Assembly (NCBI GenBank): GCA_037131575.1
Contig: JBAXQV010000051.1
Coordinates: forward strand, 1-17,054
Length of the DNA: 17,054 nucleotides
Reading direction: 5' to 3'
Source of the DNA: VFMC01 sp037131575
GTDB lineage: Bacteria; Actinomycetota; Acidimicrobiia; Acidimicrobiales; Ilumatobacteraceae
Position numbers and translations under genes: made by a program. The notes below the pieces were generated by a model. The model did not search any database. It had not been told where the DNA came from and was given only the letters and a program-made list of their open reading frames with translations. Positions 1-6,557 of the stretch are shown here, piece after piece. Within the stretch, counting starts at the first letter, position 1, and every line of letters begins with the position of its first letter.

Positions 1-1094
1 ATGCGGTCGAGGCAGTAGGTGGCGCCGACACAGGGGCGGATGGTGTGCTCGGCGCCGATCTGGATCTTGCGCACCAGATGCGGGTCGGCCATCTGCGCCC
101 GGGTCATGCCGATGAGGTCGACCAGACCCTCACGCACCGCGTGTCGTGCCGTGGCCACATCGTCGACCTTCGCCGCGTGCAGCACCGCCACCTGTGGAGC
201 GACCTCGGCGAGTAGGTGCTTCACCCTGCCGACGATGTCGAGGTGCGGGGCCGATGCCATACCGTGGATGGGGATCACCTCGGTGAGCGCCACCTCATCG
301 GCCACGTTGCCGCGGATGACGTTGACGAAATCGATGAGCCCGTCGGCGCACACGCGGCGCAGCATCGCGAGTCCTGCGGGTTCGTCGAAGCCGTCGACTC
401 CGGCTTCATGCATGCGCTCGTCGACCGCCATGCGTAGCCCCAGCGGCACATCGAACCCGATGCGACGCCGCACGGCGTGGAGTACCTCGAGCGAAAAGCG
501 CATTCGGTTCTCCACCGAGCCGCCGTAGAGATCGGTGCGGCGGTTGGTGGCGGGCGACCAGAACTGGTCGAACAGATGCCCGTACGACTCGATCTCGATA
601 CCGTCCATCCCGCCGGCCACCATGCGTTCAGCGGCGTCAGCGTATTCGCTCACGATGCGGTCGATGTCCCACTGCTCGGCTTCCTTCGGATGAGTGCGGT
701 GGGCCGGTTCGCGTAGCCGCGATGGCGCTACCACCGGCAGCCAGTCGTCCTGCCCCCATCCCGTGCGCCGGCCCAGGTGGGTGATCTGGATCATCGCAAT
801 GGCGCCGTGCTCGTGGATCTCGTTGGTCATGGCCCGCAGCCACGGCACGATGTCGTCGTTCCAGGCATGGAGATTGCCGAATGCCGGCGGGCTGTCGGGC
901 GACACCACCGCCGACCCAGCGGTCATGGTCATGGCCACACCACCCTTGGCCTTCTCGACGTGATAGGCGCGGTAGCGGTCTTTCGGCATGCCATCTTCGG
1001 AGTAGGCGGGTTCATGCGCCGACGAAAAGACGCGGTTACGGAACCTCAGGTGCTTGAGGGTGAACGGTTCGAGCAGCGGGTCGACCGACGACAT
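1..1094 (-). CDS. OYE/trimethylamine dehydrogenase-type flavoprotein, probable N-methyl amine demethylase (C-terminus cut by window edge)
   Basis: 364 residues are visible from an ATG at 1094 with no stop before the left edge. The N-terminal FMN barrel of the old-yellow-enzyme/trimethylamine dehydrogenase family is clear: PLLEPFTLKHLRFRNRV at the start, QITHLGRR near residue 100, and GHLFDQFWSPATNRR followed by DLYGGSVENR near the middle. The visible end holds RPCVGATYCLDR, where the family usually has a CxGCxxC iron-sulfur motif; the second cysteine is alanine here. From memory, the GHL-DQFWSP and CVGA-YC signatures resemble the N-methylproline/dimethylglycine demethylase subgroup (StcD, DgcA) more than enoate reductases. 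Full family members are about 650-690 residues, with an FAD/NAD(P)-binding second half that lies outside the window. The gene starts 9 bases after the stop of the mttB-like gene, lacks an obvious Shine-Dalgarno, and is probably translationally coupled. The family is sure; the demethylase role is an inference. Confidence 0.88.
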   Translation of the reverse strand, partial: MSSVDPLLEPFTLKHLRFRNRVFSSAHEPAYSEDGMPKDRYRAYHVEKAKGGVAMTMTAGSAVVSPDSPPAFGNLHAWNDDIVPWLRAMTNEIHEHGAIAMIQITHLGRRTGWGQDDWLPVVAPSRLREPAHRTHPKEAEQWDIDRIVSEYADAAERMVAGGMDGIEIESYGHLFDQFWSPATNRRTDLYGGSVENRMRFSLEVLHAVRRRIGFDVPLGLRMAVDERMHEAGVDGFDEPAGLAMLRRVCADGLIDFVNVIRGNVADEVALTEVIPIHGMASAPHLDIVGRVKHLLAEVAPQVAVLHAAKVDDVATARHAVREGLVDLIGMTRAQMADPHLVRKIQIGAEHTIRPCVGATYCLDR

Positions 1095-1103
1095 GTCAGT
1101 TCG

Positions 1104-2672
1104 CTAGTACCACTGATCGGGCGTTTCCGCCTTGCGACGGGCGACGAAGTCGAGCAACTCGGCATCGACAGCATCGTCGATGGGCGGAGCCTCGTAGTCG
1201 CGCAGGCTCTGCTGCCACTGCGCGGTGGCACGCTGTTCGGCCGTGGTTTCGCCGGCATCACGCCACTGTTCGAACGACGACGAATCGCTGAGCGACGCAT
1301 CGAAGAACGCCGTTTCATAATGCCGCAGCGTGTGTTGCGAGCCGAAGAAGTGCTTCCCGGGCCCTACCTCGGCAAAACCGTCGAGCGCGAATTGATCGTC
1401 GCTGAGGTCGATGCCCCGCAAATAGGTATGGGCGGCGCCGCACAGGTCGAGGTCGAGCATGAACTTCTCGTACCCCATCGCGAGACCGCCTTCGAGCCAA
1501 CCGGCTGAATGCAAAATGAAGTTGGCACCACACAACAACGCAGCCAACATCGACATTGTGGATTCGGCCATCGCTTGCCCATCGGCAACTTTCGCCGACG
1601 TGAATGCACCCGAGCAGCGCAACGGCAGCCCAACCCGCCGGGCAAGTTGGCCCACCACCAACGAGCCGAGCGCCGGTTCAGGTGTACCGAACGTAGGACT
1701 TCCGCTGCGGAGCGCCATCGACGACAAGAAGTTGCCGTAAATCGCCGGCGAACCTGGGCGCACCAACTGCCCCAGTGCCACACCCACCAGTGTCTCCGCA
1801 TGCGCCTGTGCCACTGCACCAGCTGTGGTGACAGGCCCCATGGCGCCGCCCAAGATGAACGGCACCACGACGGGCGCTTGGTTGGCCCGTGCATACGTCT
1901 TCAACGCCCCGGTCATGGTGGCATCCCACACCAAGGGGGAGTTCACGTTCACATTGCCGAGGATGACGCAGTTGTTGTCGACCACATCGGCACCGAACAC
2001 GATGCGGGCCATCTCGATCGAGTCGGCCGCTCGCGACGGGGCGGTGACCGAACCCATGAACGCCTTGTCGCTGTAACGCAGGTGCGAGTACACCATGTCG
2101 AGGTGGCGCTTGTTCACCGGCACATCGGTTGGTTCGCACACGGTGCCGCCCGAGTGATGGAGCCACGGGCTGGCGTACGACAGCTTCACGAAGTTTTCGA
2201 AATCGGCGAGGGTGGCGTAGCGCCGCCCATTCGGAATGTCGCGTACGAATGGGGAGCCGTAGGTGGGGGCGAGGACCACATTGTTGCCGCCGATCTCCAC
2301 CGAACGAGCCGGGTTGCGAGCCAATTGGGTGAACTGACGGGGCGCTGTGGCACAGAGCGCGCGTACATGTCCAGGGTCGAAGCGCACCGTCACGCCATTC
2401 ACCGTGGCCCCGGCGCGGCGGAACAACTCGAGTGCCTCGGTGTCGTCGCGAATCTCGATGCCCACCTCGGCGAGCAACTGATCGGCCTTTCGTTCGACCA
2501 GATCGAGCCCCTCGTCGCCGAGCAACTCGAACGTGGGAATGTTCCGCCGGATGAACGCCGGGGCCGTCGGTCGTGCCCCGGCACCGGTGCGGCTCGCCAC
2601 TCGCGCCGCTCGACCGCCGTGGCGACCGGCGTGCCGGCTCACCGGCTCTGATTGGTCACCTGACATCGCCAT
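1104..2672 (-). CDS. MttB-like trimethylamine/betaine methyltransferase family protein (COG5598), copy 1
   Basis: A 522-residue protein of the MttB superfamily. Family members take a methyl group from trimethylamine, glycine betaine, proline betaine or carnitine and give it to a corrinoid protein. It shares with the second copy in this window (15186-16772) the segments FGTPE, GQLARR-LP-R, AGWLEGGL and EVGPGKHFFG, and an Arg/Gly-rich N-terminus typical of the family. The frame has no internal amber codon, so it belongs to the non-pyrrolysine branch. The frame stays open upstream to 2813, but that overlaps the divergent gene; I chose ATG 2672, preceded by a G-rich stretch (GGGGG about 2 bases before the start). 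An in-frame ATG at 2666 is an alternative. It ends in TAG just before the OYE-type gene, with which it likely forms a unit. No corrinoid partner is visible. Substrate unknown; glycine betaine or another quaternary amine is likely from context. Confidence 0.9.
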   Translation of the reverse strand: MAMSGDQSEPVSRHAGRHGGRAARVASRTGAGARPTAPAFIRRNIPTFELLGDEGLDLVERKADQLLAEVGIEIRDDTEALELFRRAGATVNGVTVRFDPGHVRALCATAPRQFTQLARNPARSVEIGGNNVVLAPTYGSPFVRDIPNGRRYATLADFENFVKLSYASPWLHHSGGTVCEPTDVPVNKRHLDMVYSHLRYSDKAFMGSVTAPSRAADSIEMARIVFGADVVDNNCVILGNVNVNSPLVWDATMTGALKTYARANQAPVVVPFILGGAMGPVTTAGAVAQAHAETLVGVALGQLVRPGSPAIYGNFLSSMALRSGSPTFGTPEPALGSLVVGQLARRVGLPLRCSGAFTSAKVADGQAMAESTMSMLAALLCGANFILHSAGWLEGGLAMGYEKFMLDLDLCGAAHTYLRGIDLSDDQFALDGFAEVGPGKHFFGSQHTLRHYETAFFDASLSDSSSFEQWRDAGETTAEQRATAQWQQSLRDYEAPPIDDAVDAELLDFVARRKAETPDQWY

Positions 2673-2729
2673 CGCCCCCGATCCGTGCCACAGACCGTAC
2701 CAGCACGGGCCTCGGGCGGGTGAGGGTTC

Positions 2730-2758
2730 TTGACCGTGATAACGCTCGCCGATAGGGT
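2730..2758 (+). promoter_or_regulatory. Candidate sigma70-type promoter of the ABC importer operon
   Basis: TTGACC (2730-2735) and TAGGGT (2753-2758) are separated by exactly 17 bases and lie about 50 bases upstream of the lipoprotein start. The -35 box matches the consensus at 5 of 6 positions; the -10 box matches only 3 of 6, including the key first TA and last T. It lies in the 139-base spacer shared with the leftward mttB-like gene. For the leftward direction I see no convincing promoter. Confidence 0.45.
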
Positions 2759-2783
2759 TTCCTGAACGGCGGGTTTGTCTGCC

Positions 2784-2793
2784 GTGTCGACAC
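2784..2793. promoter_or_regulatory. 10-base palindrome in the 5' leader of the importer operon, possible operator
   Basis: GTGTCGACAC is a perfect palindrome 26 bases downstream of the candidate -10 box and 18 bases upstream of the lipoprotein ATG. It is short, so it may be chance in GC-rich DNA. Its place between promoter and start codon would suit a repressor site. No regulator gene is visible in the window. Confidence 0.2.
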
Positions 2794-2811
2794 AAGGCAA
2801 TCGGGGGATAC

Positions 2812-4557
2812 ATGAATTATTCACTTTTCGATCGGGCCCGACGCGATGTCAGCCCGGTTGAGCTCGACCTCATCGAGGGCTACGCCCAGGGTCGCATTTC
2901 GCGCCGTGCGTTCGTGACTCGCGGTTCGGTGCTCGGGCTCAGCATGGGCGTCATGGGTGCGGTCATCGCAGCCTGTGGCAGCGACAAGCCCAGCACCACC
3001 ACATCGGCCGGCACCACCATGGCGCCTGGCACGACCATGGCTGGCGGCGACACCACCATGGCACCCGAAACCACAGCCGCTGCTGGCGCCATCAAGCAGG
3101 GCGGCACGCTCCGCATCGCCACCCAGAAGCCGGGCGGCCCGCTCGACCCGGTGGCCATGGACAACCTCGGCTCGTACACCCCGGTCGTCACCAGCTTCGA
3201 GTACCTCTGTGGCAAGGGTGAGGGTGCCGCGCTGGCCCCGATGCTCGCCACCGAATGGAAGCCCAACACCGACGGCAGCGAGTGGACCTTCACCCTCCGC
3301 AAGGGCGTGAAGTGGCACGACGGCAGCCCGTTCACGTCGGCCGACGTGGTCGCCACGCTCGACCGCCTCGCCGGCAGCAACCTGAAGGCATACATCGACG
3401 CTGGTTCGGCCACCGCCAAGGACGACCTCACCGTGGTCGTGAAGCTGAAGAGCCCCGACGGCCAGTTCCCGTACCAGGTGTCGCTGTGGAACCCGCAGTC
3501 GGTCATCACCCCGAAGGACTACGAGTTGGGCACCACGCTCGACAAGCGCCCTGCCGGCACCGGCCCGTTCAAGCTCGACAAGTACGACGTCGCCACTGGC
3601 GCCACCTTCGTACGCAACGACGATTGGTGGGATGGCAAGCCGTTCCTCGACAAGGTGCAGTTCATCTTCTCCGACGACATCGCTGCCCAGGTCAACGGCC
3701 TCCAGGCCGGCGAAGCCGATGCTGCGCTGCAGTTCTCGCTCGCATCGGGTGAGGCGTTGTTGAACGACCCGAACTTCACCATCTCGTCGATTCGTGGCAC
3801 CGGCCACCGCCAACTGTGGATGAACGTCCGCGACGCCACCAGCCCGTTCACCGACAAGAAGACCCGTCAGGCCATCGCGCTCGGTATCGACCGTCAGGCC
3901 CTCATCGACACGCTCCTCAAGGGCCGTGGCGATATGGCCAACGATCACCCGATCGCTCCCGCCTACGAGTTCTTCGACTCGAGCGTGCCGCAGCGTAAGC
4001 GTGACGTCGACAAGGCCAAGGCACTCCTCGCCGAGACCAAGGCCCTCGATGGCAAGAAGCTCACGATGTCGGTACCCAAGCTGCAGGAGATCCCGCAGCT
4101 CGCCGAGCTGTTGCAGTCGCAGTTGAAGGACATCGGCCTCGACATCACGCTCGACGTCATCAGCACCGACACCTTCTACGACAGCTGGTGCAAGGTGTAC
4201 GACTCGAAGACCGAGCCCGCAGGTTGCGACGGCGGCACCGACTTCGGCATCGTCGACTACGGTTCACGCGGTACCCCCGATGTGTACCTGGTGAAGGCCT
4301 ACGCCACTGGCGAATGGAACTCGGCGCACTACAACTCGCCCGACTTCAACGGCGCGGTCAAGGAGTACCAGGCTGCGCTCGACCTCGATGGCCGCAAGAA
4401 GGCCATCACCAAGGTCGAGACCATCGCCAACGAAGACGTTCCCTACGCCATCCCGTACTTCTACAACGCACTCACTGCGTACAAGAAGAACGTGTCGGGC
4501 ATCGTTGCCTCCGGCCTCGGCCACTACTACTGCGGCCACGCAGGTTTCACGTCCTGA
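2812..4557 (+). CDS. ABC importer substrate-binding lipoprotein, peptide/nickel family (SBP_bac_5), Tat-exported
   Basis: A 581-residue extracytoplasmic solute-binding protein that should capture the substrate and deliver it to the permeases encoded downstream. The N-terminus has about 30 cytoplasmic residues, then a twin-arginine motif SRRAFV (30-35), a hydrophobic segment and a lipobox VIAAC, so Cys55 is the likely lipidated residue after Tat export. Residues 61-95 form a Ser/Thr/Ala/Gly/Met linker with near-repeats of TTMA. The mature part has hallmarks of family 5: GGTLRIA near residue 98, LRKGVKWHDGSPFTSADV, and a GTGPFKL-like stretch. ATG 2812 follows GGGGG at 2803-2807. The ligand cannot be read from sequence: relatives bind oligopeptides, nickel, sugars, opines and other compounds. 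Neighbouring demethylation genes suggest an N-methylated amino acid or short peptide; that is inference. Confidence 0.93.
   Translation: MNYSLFDRARRDVSPVELDLIEGYAQGRISRRAFVTRGSVLGLSMGVMGAVIAACGSDKPSTTTSAGTTMAPGTTMAGGDTTMAPETTAAAGAIKQGGTLRIATQKPGGPLDPVAMDNLGSYTPVVTSFEYLCGKGEGAALAPMLATEWKPNTDGSEWTFTLRKGVKWHDGSPFTSADVVATLDRLAGSNLKAYIDAGSATAKDDLTVVVKLKSPDGQFPYQVSLWNPQSVITPKDYELGTTLDKRPAGTGPFKLDKYDVATGATFVRNDDWWDGKPFLDKVQFIFSDDIAAQVNGLQAGEADAALQFSLASGEALLNDPNFTISSIRGTGHRQLWMNVRDATSPFTDKKTRQAIALGIDRQALIDTLLKGRGDMANDHPIAPAYEFFDSSVPQRKRDVDKAKALLAETKALDGKKLTMSVPKLQEIPQLAELLQSQLKDIGLDITLDVISTDTFYDSWCKVYDSKTEPAGCDGGTDFGIVDYGSRGTPDVYLVKAYATGEWNSAHYNSPDFNGAVKEYQAALDLDGRKKAITKVETIANEDVPYAIPYFYNALTAYKKNVSGIVASGLGHYYCGHAGFTS
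3013..3065 (+). repeat. Short imperfect tandem repeat coding the lipoprotein linker (TTMA units)
   Basis: ACCATGGC recurs at 3016-3023, 3034-3041 and 3055-3062, spaced 18 and 21 bases apart (in-frame). It encodes the repeated Thr-Thr-Met-Ala of the flexible linker between the lipid anchor and the binding domain. Such a tract could vary in length between strains without disturbing the frame. Confidence 0.6.
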
Positions 4558-4593
4558 TCGTTTCGGTACTTCGATCAGCAACCTTCAGGTGAG

Positions 4594-4635
4594 TCAGTGC
4601 CTGTGCAGCCGCTTCGGCGGGTGCACAGGCACTGA
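4594..4635 (+). terminator. Strong intercistronic hairpin with TTCG tetraloop between the lipoprotein and permease genes
   Basis: A 14-base perfect inverted repeat (left arm 4594-4607, TCAGTGCCTGTGCA; right arm 4622-4635) encloses a single G/G mismatch. Inside that sits a further 4-bp stem CCGC/GCGG closed by a TTCG loop (4613-4616). It begins 36 bases after the stop of the binding-protein gene and ends 57 bases before the permease start at 4693. Only a weak T-rich tail (TCTTTCC) follows. It probably acts as a partial terminator or 3' mRNA stabiliser that keeps binding-protein mRNA in excess over the membrane components, a common arrangement in ABC importer operons. The structure is seen; its effect is inferred. 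Confidence 0.75.
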
Positions 4636-4692
4636 TCTTTCCGGAATTGTCAACATTCCATCGAAACCTTCGTGCAGGGCAGGGCAACAAGC

Positions 4693-5646
4693 GTGATCAA
4701 GTTCATCACCAAGCGGCTGATTTCGGCGCTCATCACGCTGTGGCTCATCGCCACCATCGTGTTCATGATCGTCAACGTGCTGCCCGGCGATGTTGGCCGC
4801 AAGGTGCTCGGCCCGTTCGCCCCCAAAGAAGACGTCGCCGCATACAACCACCGGTTGGGCACCGACCGACCTCTTCTCCAGCAATACCTCACCTCGATGA
4901 AGCATGTGTTCACCTTCAATTTTGGTGATTCATACCAAAGTGGTGCGTCGGTGAACCACATCATCTTCACGGCGCTCGGCCGCTCGGCGAAACTCGCCAT
5001 CTTGGCCTTTCTCATCACCATCCCGATCTCGATTGCGGCCGGTATCTATGCCGCTCGCCGCCAAGACAAACTGGCCGATCGAGCCATCGTGAATGCCGGT
5101 TTGGCCAGTTCGTCCATTCCTGAATTCGTCACAGCCGCAGTGCTGCTGCAGATCTTCTGCGTGCACTGGAAACTCGGCCGAGTCTTCGCCAACCCACCCG
5201 AAGGCACATCGCTCATCGGTCAACTTCGCTATCTCCTCGTGCCGGCCATCGCCATGGCCATCGCGTATTTCGGCTATCTCGCACGAATGACCAGATCCGG
5301 CGTGATCGGGGGTCTGCAATCCGACTACGCCCGAACCGCCACCATGAAGGGCTTGTCACGCGGCAAGGTGATGCGCGGCCACATTCTGCGCAACGCCTTG
5401 GCGCCCACCATCACGGTCATCAGCGTGCAGATCGGCTACCTCATCGGCGGCATCATCGGCGTCGAGCGAGTGTTCTCGTATCCGGGTCTCGGCTCGACCA
5501 TGTTGTCGGCCGTGGGGGCGAAAGACATTCCCGTGCTGCAGGCCGCAGTCATCATCGTCGGCGTCATCTACATGCTCTCCACGCTCGCCGCCGATTTGCT
5601 GATCGCCTTCTTGAATCCTCGTGTACGACTGGAGGGCCTGCGATGA
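4693..5646 (+). CDS. ABC importer permease, DppB/OppB type
   Basis: A 317-residue inner-membrane permease of the binding-protein-dependent family (BPD_transp_1). It opens with a membrane segment (ITKRLISALITLWLIATIVF) followed by NVLPGD, standard for DppB/OppB. There are several further hydrophobic spans, and the cytoplasmic EAA loop that contacts the ATPase lies at about residues 210-235 (YARTATMKGLSRGKV then ILRNAL). The late GVERVFSYPGLG is also typical of this subunit. I chose GTG 4693 because AGGG lies 8 bases upstream and the protein then starts VIKFITKR as in relatives; GTG 4672 in the same frame would add seven residues. Its stop overlaps the next permease start by four bases (ATGA), indicating coupled translation. 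It forms the channel with the 5643-6557 product. Confidence 0.93.
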   Translation: MIKFITKRLISALITLWLIATIVFMIVNVLPGDVGRKVLGPFAPKEDVAAYNHRLGTDRPLLQQYLTSMKHVFTFNFGDSYQSGASVNHIIFTALGRSAKLAILAFLITIPISIAAGIYAARRQDKLADRAIVNAGLASSSIPEFVTAAVLLQIFCVHWKLGRVFANPPEGTSLIGQLRYLLVPAIAMAIAYFGYLARMTRSGVIGGLQSDYARTATMKGLSRGKVMRGHILRNALAPTITVISVQIGYLIGGIIGVERVFSYPGLGSTMLSAVGAKDIPVLQAAVIIVGVIYMLSTLAADLLIAFLNPRVRLEGLR

Positions 5647-6557
5647 GCAACGACGATTCGCAACTCGACATCCCTGCGGGCGCGCCCATCGTCACCGGGC
5701 CTACCGCGGCACCGATGAGCGAGCGCAAACTTGCTCGCCGAGAGAACTTCCGCCTCATCATCAAGCGCCCGTCGTTCATCATCGGCAACCTGATCGTGCT
5801 GGTCTGGACCGTATGCGCCATCTTCGGCGACAAAATCGCTCCCCACAATCCGCTCGACTACCGCACCAAGGGTCACCTGTCGCCGCGCTCCGGGTTTCCG
5901 TTCGGCACCGACCAAACTGGTCGCGACGTGTTCTCCCGCGTCATCGCCGGAGCACGCGACGTGTTCAAGATCGCGCCTCTTGCGGCGTTGCTCGGCGTGG
6001 TGTTCGGCGTCATTGTCGGCCTGCTGATGGGCTACCTCGGAGGGTGGCTCGACAACGTGTTCAGCCGCATCATCGAGGCGTTCATCTCCTTGCCCATCGT
6101 GTTGCTGGCCTTGTTGGCCGTGGTCACCCTCGGTAACTCCACATGGGTGGTGCTCGGCGTGATCGCAGTCCTGTTCACCCCCATCGTGGCCCGCACCGTG
6201 CGCTCGGCGGTGCTCGCCGAACGTGACCTCGACTACGTCACCTCTGCCAAGCTGCGCGGTGAATCGACGCTGTTCATCATGTTCCGCGAGATTCTGCCCA
6301 ACATCACCGGGCCGATCATCGTGGAACTCACCGTGCGCGTCGGCTACGCGGTGTTCGCCGTCGCCACGTTGTCGTTCCTCGGTGCCGGCCCGCCGCCCCC
6401 GTCGCCCGACTGGGGCGCCCAGGTGAGCGATACATATCGCAACATCAATGCTGGCTACTGGTGGCCCACGTTGTTCCCGGCCCTGGCAATTGCCAGTCTG
6501 GTGATCGCCGTGAGCCTGATCGCCGACTCGGTGCAGTCGGTCTTGGAGGCATCGTGA
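5643..6557 (+). CDS. ABC importer permease, DppC/OppC type
   Basis: A 304-residue second permease of the same importer. The N-terminal cytoplasmic tail and first span match the OppC_N region. The periplasmic segment contains HPF-like FPFGTDQTGRDVFSRVIAGAR, strongly conserved in DppC/OppC. Five further hydrophobic segments follow, and the EAA loop is at about residues 195-220 (LDYVTSAKLRGES, then REILPN). The GAGPPPPSPDWG near residue 250 is also characteristic. It overlaps the preceding gene by ATGA and the next one by GTGA, so the three genes are surely co-transcribed and coupled. Nothing is missing or unusual. Confidence 0.94.
   Translation: MSNDDSQLDIPAGAPIVTGPTAAPMSERKLARRENFRLIIKRPSFIIGNLIVLVWTVCAIFGDKIAPHNPLDYRTKGHLSPRSGFPFGTDQTGRDVFSRVIAGARDVFKIAPLAALLGVVFGVIVGLLMGYLGGWLDNVFSRIIEAFISLPIVLLALLAVVTLGNSTWVVLGVIAVLFTPIVARTVRSAVLAERDLDYVTSAKLRGESTLFIMFREILPNITGPIIVELTVRVGYAVFAVATLSFLGAGPPPPSPDWGAQVSDTYRNINAGYWWPTLFPALAIASLVIAVSLIADSVQSVLEAS
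6545..6549 (+). promoter_or_regulatory. Ribosome binding site fixing the ATPase start
   Basis: GGAGG lies 4 bases before GTG 6554, inside the end of the permease gene. It supports GTG 6554 as the start rather than the ATG at 6461 in the same frame, which would need a 97-base overlap with the permease gene and add 31 residues with no family resemblance. Confidence 0.7.

Noticed and set aside
1092..1106. The stop of mttB copy 1 is TAG and is in frame, four codons away, with the ATG of the OYE-type gene; amber read-through would give a fusion, and MttB is the classic pyrrolysine family.
   Set aside because: The protein already ends where copy 2 ends (closing FVARR segment), so TAG is at the natural C-terminus. 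In pyrrolysine MttB the amber codon is well inside the protein. The same-frame spacing has a one-in-three chance.
777..2651. Long rightward open frames opposite the left OYE-type and mttB-like genes (777-1508 and 1509-2651).
   Set aside because: Their translations are rich in His, Arg, Gly and Val with no domain resemblance, as expected for the antisense of GC-rich coding DNA. The leftward genes show clear family motifs.
2683..2708. Inverted repeat CCGTGC...GCACGG in the left divergent spacer.
   Set aside because: Arms of six bases with a 14-base loop in GC-rich DNA are expected by chance, and it matches no operator style I know.
2821..3948. Leftward 375-codon frame opposite the lipoprotein gene.
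   Set aside because: The lipoprotein has a complete Tat/lipobox signal and family motifs. The antisense frame is low in complexity and has no ribosome site.
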